From Snuella sedimenti (GTDB lineage Bacteria; Bacteroidota; Bacteroidia; Flavobacteriales; Flavobacteriaceae): 64,000 nt of DNA. Where the stretch lies: NCBI RefSeq assembly GCF_016428595.1, contig NZ_JAELVQ010000007.1, forward strand, positions 144,709 to 208,708, read 5' to 3'. The stretch's first letter is position 1; each line of letters begins with the position of its first letter. Position numbers and translations under genes: made by a program. The notes beneath the pieces were generated by a model, which did not search any database, had not been told where the DNA came from, and saw only the letters and a program-made list of their open reading frames with translations. Shown here piece by piece: positions 28,145 to 35,945 of the stretch.

Positions 28145-30928
28145 ATGAAAACTATTAACCTTATAGTTTTCGCATGCTTTCTCTCACTTTTTGCGAAAAT
28201 TCAAGCGCAATGTAATCAGGTTGAAACGATTACAGTATGCGATATGACCATTGTTGATGGCGATGGTAATGGCTCTCCGGATGGGATTATTAATTTGTAC
28301 GATGAATACAACGTACTAACTGGAGGCTCTATTTCTTTGGCAACCGGAACCTGGTTCGATCCGGGTTATAATTTTGCTCTTGATGAGTCGACAGGTGATT
28401 TACATTTATGGGATCTTGATAATGCGTCAGAAACCTTGACAGATTACCAATTCGAGCTAGTCGATTCCAGTTCTGGTTGCCCAGGAGGCGTTTTAATAAG
28501 TCTTAATGTAGTTGTAGGGCCGTTTTCAGGCGTTGCTGTACCAACTATTAATAATAGTGATGTTAATATTGAGATTTGCGATTTTGGTATTGATCCGTGT
28601 GGGTCTTCTTCCAACTTTGATTTATTCCATGCGTTTTTATCGGCACCAACAGCCCACGCCAATGGAACCTGGCGTTACGAGGGTAGTAGTCCGAATTTTA
28701 TAGAAATAAATGCGAATAGATACTTAAGGGTAGATATTCCTTATCAGCCAGGGTCTCCTTTAGTGGACGACGAAACTTTTGAATTGATTTATTCTGTGCC
28801 TGGTATAGCATCGTGCCCCTCAGTAGAAACCCGTGTAAAAGTATCGGTAATACGCGAGGTGTTTTCAGGAGCAGCAAATCATTATAATATTTGTGAAACA
28901 GAATTGTTGGCAGGTAATTATGATTCCGATTTAAACTTGAGGGATGATGCTTTTTTGGTAAACGAAGATATTGAGGGCATATGGTTAAGTAATATTGACC
29001 CAACCGGACAGATTACAGGCCCGGCAGACGATGTTGTAAACTTGAGAACCATTTATAACGATCTGTATCAATCCAATCAGCGGTTTGGCTGTAGCACTTA
29101 TGAGTTTTCGTATTTTGTGGAAAGCCGTTCGGCAATATGTACAGATAAGACCAGTACTGTTAGTTTTACATTTTTTGAGTATTTAAGGCCGTTTCAACAA
29201 GATGGATCGGCACCAGAGTTTTGTGTTGACGCCCCAAGTACGCCAAGTGGACTTGATTTAAATAGCTTGTTAGAGTTTACAACCGAAAATGGTGTGTTGT
29301 ATAGGTATCCGCCAAAAAGCATTTTTGGAACGCAGGTAACAAGCTGGCAGTTGGTTTCTGGACCCTCCGATCTTAATTTGGATGATTATTGGGGGACAAT
29401 AAACCTGTCGAATATTACAAACGCGCATGCTGGCACTTATGTTTTTAGGTATACAGTATCTGCCGGATATCACTGTCCAACGTTTGATCCTAATTTTAGA
29501 CAAGAAACCATCCACGCTGTACCTGATGGTTGTATTGCGAATTATAATAACAATCATCCATGTCAGTCAAGAATGGCCGAGGTAAGTATTGTAATCCACC
29601 CTAAAAATTATGCAGGAGAAGATACCTCGGGATTAACCTTTTGTGAAGACAATCCGATAATAGCTAGTCCTTTGGATTTATTTACCTTGCTTGATACAAA
29701 TGGTGTGGACGACCCTATTTATCAAGGACCAATGGGGACATGGACCGATAATGCTACGGGAAATGTTATTGCAGATCCAACGGCTTTTACTTTACCAACA
29801 ATTAATGATCAGCACCTATTTGATTTCACCTATACAACCACCACGGTTAATGGCTGTGAGGATACAGCTAATTTAACGTTTACAGTATACGAAGCCTATC
29901 AAGCAGGTGTGGGGACGACTATAGATGTTTGTAATACCAATGCCACTATCGATCTTTTTGATAGTTTAACTGGGGCTCCTAATACTACAGGAACGTGGAT
30001 AGGGGCTAACGGTTATACAACAACCGACCACCATGCCACGTTCAATCCGGCCACGTCGGAAGCAGGAACTTATACTTATACGGTTCCCGACAATGTGTTG
30101 TGTACGGGAAATCAAACAACTGTAACGGTTGTGCTACATCAAAGTCCGGATGCAGGTAGTGATATGCAAGGTGCTGTATGTCGATCGGATTTACAAATAG
30201 ATTTAACCAACTATTTAGATGCTACAGCCGATTCGGGAGGCGTTTTTGTCGATCTAGATGCTACCAATGTCCTTTCAGGAAATAGTCTCGATGTATCGCA
30301 GTTGACAGCAGGTACTTATCGTTTTGAATACCAAATACAAGGGCATGCGTCTTGTGATTTGGCCACAGCTATAATTGCCATAACCGTCGAAGAGGTTGCT
30401 ATGCCAGTAACTGCCAATCAGACCTTCTGTACCAGTGATGGTGCAACGGTTGCAGACCTAGAGGCATCGGGTGCCCAAGATTATAATTGGTATGCAACGG
30501 TGGATGCTTTGGAGACTTTGCCTTTTGGGGAGGTATTGGTTGACGGTGAAGATTATTATGTGGCTGCTGTTGATAGTAATGGTTGTGAATCGCAACGCGT
30601 GTCAATGCTTGTAACGCTATTACCATTGGATCATGTAGATTGCGATGATTGTATTAAAGATGGTATTTCGGTTAACGGCGATAACCAAAATGATGCGTTC
30701 GATCTCTGTAACTTGCCTGTGGCATTTCCCAATTTTGAGATCAATATCTATAACCGCTATGGTAATATCGTTTATAAAGGTAATAAGAGTACAGAATACT
30801 TTAATGGTGTGTCGAATGTCTCTTTAACACTGGGTAAAGCATTGCCCTCGGGTGTATATTTTTATGTGTTTGATCCCAAGGATGGGAAGACATCACCGTT
30901 TCAAGGAAATTTTTATTTAAGCAGATAA
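28145..30928 (+). CDS. Large secreted protein with type B T9SS sorting domain
   Basis: A 927-aa Thr/Asp-rich secreted protein with signal peptide (ending KIQAQ/C), many Ig-like segments bearing Cys pairs, and a C-terminal sorting domain (GISVNGDNQNDAFDL, then NIYNRYGNIVYKG, ending GNFYLSR). It is the first gene of a unit with the PorP/SprF gene (10-bp gap) and the OmpA-like gene. This is the usual order for cargo that needs a dedicated PorP/SprF partner to attach to the cell surface. Confidence 0.92.
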   Translation: MKTINLIVFACFLSLFAKIQAQCNQVETITVCDMTIVDGDGNGSPDGIINLYDEYNVLTGGSISLATGTWFDPGYNFALDESTGDLHLWDLDNASETLTDYQFELVDSSSGCPGGVLISLNVVVGPFSGVAVPTINNSDVNIEICDFGIDPCGSSSNFDLFHAFLSAPTAHANGTWRYEGSSPNFIEINANRYLRVDIPYQPGSPLVDDETFELIYSVPGIASCPSVETRVKVSVIREVFSGAANHYNICETELLAGNYDSDLNLRDDAFLVNEDIEGIWLSNIDPTGQITGPADDVVNLRTIYNDLYQSNQRFGCSTYEFSYFVESRSAICTDKTSTVSFTFFEYLRPFQQDGSAPEFCVDAPSTPSGLDLNSLLEFTTENGVLYRYPPKSIFGTQVTSWQLVSGPSDLNLDDYWGTINLSNITNAHAGTYVFRYTVSAGYHCPTFDPNFRQETIHAVPDGCIANYNNNHPCQSRMAEVSIVIHPKNYAGEDTSGLTFCEDNPIIASPLDLFTLLDTNGVDDPIYQGPMGTWTDNATGNVIADPTAFTLPTINDQHLFDFTYTTTTVNGCEDTANLTFTVYEAYQAGVGTTIDVCNTNATIDLFDSLTGAPNTTGTWIGANGYTTTDHHATFNPATSEAGTYTYTVPDNVLCTGNQTTVTVVLHQSPDAGSDMQGAVCRSDLQIDLTNYLDATADSGGVFVDLDATNVLSGNSLDVSQLTAGTYRFEYQIQGHASCDLATAIIAITVEEVAMPVTANQTFCTSDGATVADLEASGAQDYNWYATVDALETLPFGEVLVDGEDYYVAAVDSNGCESQRVSMLVTLLPLDHVDCDDCIKDGISVNGDNQNDAFDLCNLPVAFPNFEINIYNRYGNIVYKGNKSTEYFNGVSNVSLTLGKALPSGVYFYVFDPKDGKTSPFQGNFYLSR

Positions 30929-30938
30929 GAGATATAGC

Positions 30939-31856
30939 ATGACAATTAAAATTAGACTCATTATAGTGTTCGTTATTTGTGGAATATCTGCATACGCACA
31001 GCAAACACCACAGTACACCCAGTACATGTACAATATGAACATGGTGAATCCTGGGTATATGCTTAACGAACCCGGACTCGTACAAATAGGGAGCTTGTAC
31101 CGCACCCAGTGGACGGGCATTAAGGGTGCGCCAAAAACGGCTAATGTTTTTGCCAACATACCCTTAAACGATAGGATAGAATTAAGTGTAAACTATCTTA
31201 ACGATTTTATTGGGGATCCTGTTAATTTAAGTGAAAACTTGTTTAATATCGATGCAGCTTACAAAATAAGCCTCAATAATGATTTAAACGTGGCATTTGG
31301 GTTAAAAACCGGTTTTCAGCATATAAACTTTAGCACTCTTGGAAGTAATGTGGGTAACGATCCCTTATTTGAAAATACAAGTAAGACTGTTCTGAACATT
31401 GGAGCAGGGGTGTTTGTTTTTAAGGATCAGTATTATGTGGGGCTGTCATCTCCCAATTTAATTCCCGGTAACCTGGAAACTAACGACGATGTGTTCTATG
31501 CCAACAAACCGCATGTGTTTTTAATAGGGGGCTATGTGTTTAATGTGGGTAGCGACCTTAAATTAAAGCCGTCTACAGTGCTTAAATACGTAAACGGTAC
31601 ACCGCTGTCGTTCGATGTATCAGCTAATGCCCTATATCTGGATCGTTTTGAGTTGGGCGTGTCTTATAGGTATCAAGATGCGCTTTCGGGGTTGGCAGGG
31701 ATTAACATTTCGCAAAATCTTAAAATAGGCTATGCCTACGATTTTAATACCAGTAAACTTAAAAGCTACAATAATGGTAGCCATGAGTTTGTATTACTTT
31801 ATACGTTTGATGTATTGGGCTTAAGTAAAAAATATTCATCTCCAAGATTCTATTAA
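30939..31856 (+). CDS. PorP/SprF family type IX secretion membrane protein
   Basis: A 305-aa outer-membrane protein. It has a signal peptide (SAYAQ/Q), the family start PQYTQYMYNMNMVNPGY, then SLYRTQWTGIKGAPKT, and alternating strands to the end. SprF-like proteins help secrete and attach a specific large type B cargo, most probably the protein encoded just upstream. It is 1 bp from the OmpA-like gene. Confidence 0.94.
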   Translation: MTIKIRLIIVFVICGISAYAQQTPQYTQYMYNMNMVNPGYMLNEPGLVQIGSLYRTQWTGIKGAPKTANVFANIPLNDRIELSVNYLNDFIGDPVNLSENLFNIDAAYKISLNNDLNVAFGLKTGFQHINFSTLGSNVGNDPLFENTSKTVLNIGAGVFVFKDQYYVGLSSPNLIPGNLETNDDVFYANKPHVFLIGGYVFNVGSDLKLKPSTVLKYVNGTPLSFDVSANALYLDRFELGVSYRYQDALSGLAGINISQNLKIGYAYDFNTSKLKSYNNGSHEFVLLYTFDVLGLSKKYSSPRFY

Positions 31857-31857
31857 T

Positions 31858-33891
31858 ATGATAAAGAACATAACATTTATTATACTGACCTTGTTTGTTA
31901 TGAAGGTGTCTTTCGGACAAGGGAAAACACGAGCTGATAGGTTTTTTGAAAAGGGGGATTATAGCAATGCGGCTAAGTACTACGAAGAAACCATAGCAAA
32001 AGAACGCCATAAAAGTGATGTAGAACGTATTGCTATTTGTTATTATAACACGTTTCAATACAAGAAAGCCGCCCGTTACTTAAAACTGCTGGTCAATGGT
32101 AGGTTTGGTGAAAAAGACAAAAGCTACGACAACATATATAATTTTAAATTGTATCAGGTATTATCGGCTTTAGGCGACTATGAAACGGGCTTGGATTATT
32201 TTAAGCGCTACAAAGAAAATATATCGGAAGTTCTAGATAAAAATGATGCTATTGATATTATAGAAACGTTTAAATTAAAGACACCCGATTATAAAGTAGA
32301 GAAAGTCCGGTTTAACTCCGAAGCATCCGATTTTGGAGCTGTAAAAGTGGGAGATAGTGTTTATTTTACGTCCGATAGGGATACCAAACAATTGTTTGGA
32401 AAAACGTATAAATGGACACACCAACCGTTTTTGGATATCTATGCGGTTAAGGTAGATGCCAAAATGGATACGGTTGGGGCTGTAAACGTTTTGCCTAAAT
32501 CCATCAATTCTAAACTGCACGAAGGTAATTTTTGTTTTAGTAAGGATGGTAATACCCTGTATATTTCTAGAAGTAATTATACCAATGGGAAAAAGGAATT
32601 TAACGTGCAATCCAATAACAATATCCATTTGTATAAAACAACCAGAGTTAATGGTAAATGGGGGGCTTTGGAAAAGTTGCCGTTTAATGTAAATGGCTTT
32701 TCCTATCAGCATCCAGCTTTAAGTCCAGATGGGAAGCGGCTTTATTTTTCATCCGATATGGAAGGTGGTTTTGGGAGTTTCGATCTGTATTATGTCAATA
32801 TTAATGTGGATGATACTTATGGCGACCCGGTTAATTTGGGGGAGGCTATCAATACGTCCAATCGTGAACACTTTCCCTTTATATCCCAACAAGGGCATTT
32901 GTTTTTTGCATCTAACGGTCATCTAGGCTTGGGGATGTTGGATAATTTTGTCTCCGAATGGGTAGATAACACGTTTTCAGAACCAGTAAACTTGGGAGTG
33001 CCTGTCAATTCACCGTACGATGATTTTAACCTGAATTATTACAGTGAGACGCAAGGCTTTTTTAGTTCTAATAGAAAACGGGCCAATGACGATATCTACA
33101 GCTTTACGCAAAATGGGGAAATCTTTTTAAGGGAGTATATCAACACCTTTGAGGTTCGGGATTTTGAAACCAAAGCTTACGTTCCGAATGCACAGGTAAG
33201 ATTTTTAGATAGAAGGGATAGTGTTTTATATACTAACACCCTAGATTCTATTGCTGCTTTTAATATGAATTTGTTGGCAGGTAATTATCAGCTTAAAGCA
33301 AAGGCCGAAAATTATTTTCCGGGGAATTTACAGGTAGCGGTTTTAGAAGAACAAGACCAAAAACATGTACTGTACTTAAAGAAAGTGCCACCGCCACCAC
33401 CAGTGGAAGTAGATCCTGTAGAAGCCGTTATTGCAGAAAAGAAGATTGATAAAAAATTAGAAAAGGAAGATCCCAAGCGTTTTGAAATGTTAACGGATGT
33501 GGAGGGACCACCGATTGTTGAAAAAGAAGGTAAGTTATTCTTTGAGTTGGAACCTATTTATTTTGATTTTGATATGTGGAACATTCGAGCCGATTCTAAG
33601 AAAGTGCTTGATGCCCTAGCAGCTAAGTTAGAGCGTTATCCTAATATCCACTTAAAGATTAGCGCACATACCGATAGTCGCGGTACGGTACGTTATAACC
33701 AGATCCTGTCTGAGCGTCGTGCCGAAGCCACGCGCAACTATCTGGCTTTAGAGGGGTATGTTAATGCCCGACGTATGAAGTTTCAGGGATATGGTGAGCT
33801 ACAGCCTATTGTACCATGTCCTATGTTAGACTGTACTGACGAGGAGCACCAGCTAAACCGCAGGAGTGAGTTTGAGATCATAGCATATTAG
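31858..33891 (+). CDS. OmpA family protein with PD40 repeats
   Basis: A 677-aa envelope protein. Order: signal peptide (SFGQ/G), TPR-like helices about 20-130, WD40-like PD40 propeller about 150-420 (HPALSPDGKRLYFSSD), a carboxypeptidase-like beta domain about 430-510, a proline-rich linker, and the OmpA peptidoglycan-binding domain about 560-677 (DFDMWNIRADSK, then ISAHTDSRGTVRYNQ, then LSERRAEATRNYL). This resembles PorE-type proteins that tie the T9SS surface complex to peptidoglycan. It closes the three-gene unit. Confidence 0.93.
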   Translation: MIKNITFIILTLFVMKVSFGQGKTRADRFFEKGDYSNAAKYYEETIAKERHKSDVERIAICYYNTFQYKKAARYLKLLVNGRFGEKDKSYDNIYNFKLYQVLSALGDYETGLDYFKRYKENISEVLDKNDAIDIIETFKLKTPDYKVEKVRFNSEASDFGAVKVGDSVYFTSDRDTKQLFGKTYKWTHQPFLDIYAVKVDAKMDTVGAVNVLPKSINSKLHEGNFCFSKDGNTLYISRSNYTNGKKEFNVQSNNNIHLYKTTRVNGKWGALEKLPFNVNGFSYQHPALSPDGKRLYFSSDMEGGFGSFDLYYVNINVDDTYGDPVNLGEAINTSNREHFPFISQQGHLFFASNGHLGLGMLDNFVSEWVDNTFSEPVNLGVPVNSPYDDFNLNYYSETQGFFSSNRKRANDDIYSFTQNGEIFLREYINTFEVRDFETKAYVPNAQVRFLDRRDSVLYTNTLDSIAAFNMNLLAGNYQLKAKAENYFPGNLQVAVLEEQDQKHVLYLKKVPPPPPVEVDPVEAVIAEKKIDKKLEKEDPKRFEMLTDVEGPPIVEKEGKLFFELEPIYFDFDMWNIRADSKKVLDALAAKLERYPNIHLKISAHTDSRGTVRYNQILSERRAEATRNYLALEGYVNARRMKFQGYGELQPIVPCPMLDCTDEEHQLNRRSEFEIIAY

Positions 33892-33971
33892 GTTTAAAGT
33901 AGGATTACCATACCTTTAATATGAAGTAAAGGTGAAGGAGATATGAAGGAAAGGTGAAGGAGTAGCTTTTT

Positions 33972-34148
33972 TTGACCCGTCCTAAAATAACTATATAAGA
34001 CAAGACAGTTATTTAAATCACGATAATATATTACATATTTGTAGGGTTTTGTATAAACTTTTATCATGCAAGTTATAATGAGGAACAAAAGTTCCTCTTA
34101 TCCGGAAAATGAAGATGATAAACAGGATAATAATGCCACATATAACGA
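33972..34148 (+). repeat. Cassette leader repeat, copy 1
   Basis: From TTGACCCGTCCTAAAA to ATAACGA, directly before the first cassette. The same sequence, clearly diverged, stands at 62842-63004 before the hydrolase cassette. Shared stretches include AATATATTACATATTTGTAGG, of which 20 bases are identical, and a GAGGAACAAAAGTTC hairpin (perfect here, 34080-34097). It may be a promoter region, an attachment site or an IS remnant. Confidence 0.7.
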
Positions 34149-34171
34149 GTTACCTTGCATTAAGACTTATC

Positions 34172-34450
34172 ATGGGAAAAATAGAGCATATAATTTTTAT
34201 TGACAATAAATTAGAGCTTGAATTAGAGTCGGCTGGCTTATACGATACACTTTCTCCTTACAGATGGGTAGCTAATTCTTTTTTTAATTTTAATCAAAGA
34301 ATTAAAAACGGTAGTTCTATTCGAATAATTAGTTATGGTAAGGAATATGAAATTAAAACCGAGCAAGAATTTAGGGATTGGATAAAAAAGAAATTCAATT
34401 CTGTCAGTAACGGTGGATTTCAAGAATATTTGAACAAAAAAATCGATTAG
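34172..34450 (+). CDS. Small soluble protein of unknown function in cassette 1
   Basis: A 92-aa protein. I choose the Met at 34172 (MGKIEHIIFIDNK) because the longer frame from 34109 runs back through the cassette boundary into the leader. It has mixed alpha/beta character, with YGKEYEIKTEQEFRDWIKKKF towards the C-terminus. I recognise no family. It is followed 31 bp later by a small membrane protein gene in the same cassette. Confidence 0.6.
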   Translation: MGKIEHIIFIDNKLELELESAGLYDTLSPYRWVANSFFNFNQRIKNGSSIRIISYGKEYEIKTEQEFRDWIKKKFNSVSNGGFQEYLNKKID

Positions 34451-34481
34451 TTATATCCAATTAAACCAAACAGAATATAAA

Positions 34482-34679
34482 ATGTTAGAAAAAGCTAGAA
34501 AATTACCAATACTGACAAAAATTATTTTGACAATAATACTCTCCTTGATTTGGATTTTCATTGCATCAAGTTTTGACTTAGATATAAAATCGAATTGGAT
34601 ATTATCTGTCTTTGTGATTGCTGGAATATCAAGTATCTTCTTCCCTTTCAGTACGAAAAATAAATCGGCTGACAAATAA
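34482..34679 (+). CDS. Small two-helix membrane protein in cassette 1
   Basis: A 65-aa protein with two hydrophobic helices (about 10-30 and 38-54) joined by a short polar turn, and a charged tail. I recognise no family. Such small membrane proteins in mobile cassettes may act as toxins, immunity proteins or stress proteins, but nothing here decides. Confidence 0.55.
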   Translation: MLEKARKLPILTKIILTIILSLIWIFIASSFDLDIKSNWILSVFVIAGISSIFFPFSTKNKSADK

Positions 34680-34752
34680 AAGATTGTGTTCTCAATTTGA
34701 CTGACCAAAAATTCCGAATGAAAAATTATATAGAAGTTGATGAAAAAATAAC

Positions 34753-34890
34753 GCAAGGTAACAAAGTATAAAAATAATGCTAAATTAGGTGCTTAATCAA
34801 AGGTTAGTGCACTTTTGGTCACTCTGATTTTCCTGCGGAAAATCCTCGGACACAAAACCGCACTATTCTTATACGTAAACGTTAGGGTGC
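34753..34890 (+). repeat. attC-like hairpin site 1
   Basis: The outer arms GTATAAAAATAATGC (34766-34780) and GCACTATTCTTATAC (34860-34874) pair at 13 of 15 positions, with two G-T type changes. An inner stem GATTTTCC/GGAAAATC caps it. The outermost boxes are GGTAAC on the left and AAACGTTAGGG on the right. An imperfect, asymmetric long hairpin ending in GTTRRR is the shape of an integron attC site. It joins cassettes 1 and 2. Confidence 0.65.
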
Positions 34891-34943
34891 ATTTTAAAAA
34901 ACCTCTCGCTTGACCTTCAAAATCCTAATAAAACAGACTGATT

Positions 34944-34999
34944 TTATTCCTCACAGAAAATAAATTAAACTTATTTAGCTTTTTTATTGCTCACAGAAA
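34944..34999 (+). repeat. Duplicated 16-bp site at the retron promoter
   Basis: TTATTCCTCACAGAAA (34944-34959) and TTATTGCTCACAGAAA (34984-34999) differ at one base and are exactly 40 bp apart, about four helix turns. The second overlaps the -33 box. They are candidate operators for the XRE-type protein encoded in the same retron. Confidence 0.6.
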
Positions 35000-35016
35000 T
35001 AATTTGTGTATATTTG
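34987..35016 (+). promoter_or_regulatory. Retron promoter
   Basis: TTG (34987-34989), 19 bases, then TATATTTG (35009-35016): an exact match to the Bacteroidota consensus TTG-N19-TAnnTTTG. A start a few bases later would place the retron ncRNA a1 repeat about 20-25 nt into the transcript. Confidence 0.75.
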
Positions 35017-35044
35017 CATTGTAGTTCTTTGAAATGTTTGTGTA

Positions 35045-35296
35045 GTGAACCCAAGAGTTTTTTATTAAACTATTGAAGAGGGATTTTCCCTCCACCCATA
35101 ATGGGTATTTGTAACGGCAACAAGAGACCTAATGACCGAACGGACGTACAACTAAAAGAAGTACAGAAGCAGACTGATTTGGATTGATTCAACCCCTTGC
35201 AAAATTGCTTAAAGAGGAAACTAATTATTATTAGAGGTTTTTTTATTTAAGCAGGAACTTGAGAAGTGTTTAGGACTGTATCCTATATGGGTTCAC
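35045..35296 (+). ncRNA. Retron msr-msd noncoding RNA
   Basis: About 252 nt. The ends are complementary: GTGAACCCA at 35045-35053 (a1) and TGGGTTCAC at 35288-35296 (a2), the arrangement that primes reverse transcription in retrons. Between them are a hairpin GAGGGA/TCCCTC (35078-35092), a second ACCC/GGGT hairpin (35094-35106), and a longer stem with GCTTAAA/TTTAAGC (35207-35252) suited to be the msd hairpin. A small AGGA/TCCT hairpin lies near the a2 end. No coding frame of note crosses it. The exact branching G and msd limits cannot be fixed by eye. Confidence 0.75.
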
Positions 35297-35370
35297 GCAG
35301 CTAATTAAGCAGGTAGCATAGTGCTCCCCTAGTTTATTTTAAACTAGTTAATTAAATTATACGATATAGT

Positions 35371-35607
35371 ATGAAACACAAACACAGAGTTGACCAACTC
35401 CAGAACGGAGTGAGGTCACTACTCGCAAAGAGCGGGTACGCGTTCTCGGAAGAGGATAAAGCTTTACTAGAAGCAATTTTAGTAGAGTTGGAAGAGATGT
35501 CAAACAACGAAAAGGACAACAGTCCGGACCAGATTTTGAAGGTTCTCTCCTTACTTTTAAGATTTCTGAAATTCTTCGGGATTGATGATATCACAGGTTT
35601 ATTCTAA
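35371..35607 (+). CDS. Small retron-associated protein, possible effector
   Basis: A 78-aa protein between the ncRNA and the HTH gene. The N-terminal half is charged and helical (FSEEDKALLEAILVELEEM); the C-terminal part is strongly hydrophobic and amphipathic (ILKVLSLLLRFLKFFGIDD). I recognise no family. Its place in the retron operon makes it a candidate effector or helper; a membrane-active role would fit the C-terminus but is only inference. Confidence 0.65.
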   Translation: MKHKHRVDQLQNGVRSLLAKSGYAFSEEDKALLEAILVELEEMSNNEKDNSPDQILKVLSLLLRFLKFFGIDDITGLF

Positions 35608-35645
35608 TTCCACACTTCTCATTTTTTTTAAAATCAAATATTGAT

Positions 35646-35936
35646 ATGAATATAGGTAATGCCATAAAAGATTTAAGACAGCAAAAAGGTTTCAAACAAA
35701 CTGATTTTGCTGTCGAATGTGGTTTGTCACAATCTTACCTTTCTTCAATTGAGAAAGGCAGAAAAGAACCGACCTTAAGTATTCTAAAGCAAATCGCTAC
35801 TGCTCTTTCTATACCAATGCCAGTATTAGTCTTCTTTTCACTTGACCAAGAAGATATAGCCGAATCCAAGCAAGAGGCGTTTAAAATGTTAGAACCTTCA
35901 ATCAAAGGTCTAATAAGTGATGTTTTCATTTCATAA
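35646..35936 (+). CDS. XRE-type HTH protein of the retron
   Basis: A 96-aa protein with a textbook XRE helix-turn-helix at residues 1-60 (IGNAIKDLRQQKGFKQTDFA, then LSQSYLSSIEKGRKEPTLS) and a C-terminal extension (EDIAESKQEAFKMLEPSIK). It starts 38 bp after the 78-aa gene and ends 9 bp before the reverse transcriptase gene. HTH proteins accompany one retron class (type VI in the published retron classification, as I recall). It may be the accessory component or a repressor acting on the duplicated sites at the promoter. Confidence 0.85.
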   Translation: MNIGNAIKDLRQQKGFKQTDFAVECGLSQSYLSSIEKGRKEPTLSILKQIATALSIPMPVLVFFSLDQEDIAESKQEAFKMLEPSIKGLISDVFIS

Positions 35937-35945
35937 TTTTTTGAA

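Larger units (their letters stand above)
34149..34762 (+). mobile_element. Integron-like gene cassette 1
   Basis: The unit begins GTTACCTTGC (34149-34158) and ends GCAAGGTAAC (34753-34762), exact reverse complements. It holds two small genes. It is followed directly by an attC-like hairpin (34753-34890). The boundary rule is the same as for the other units in this region. Confidence 0.65.
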
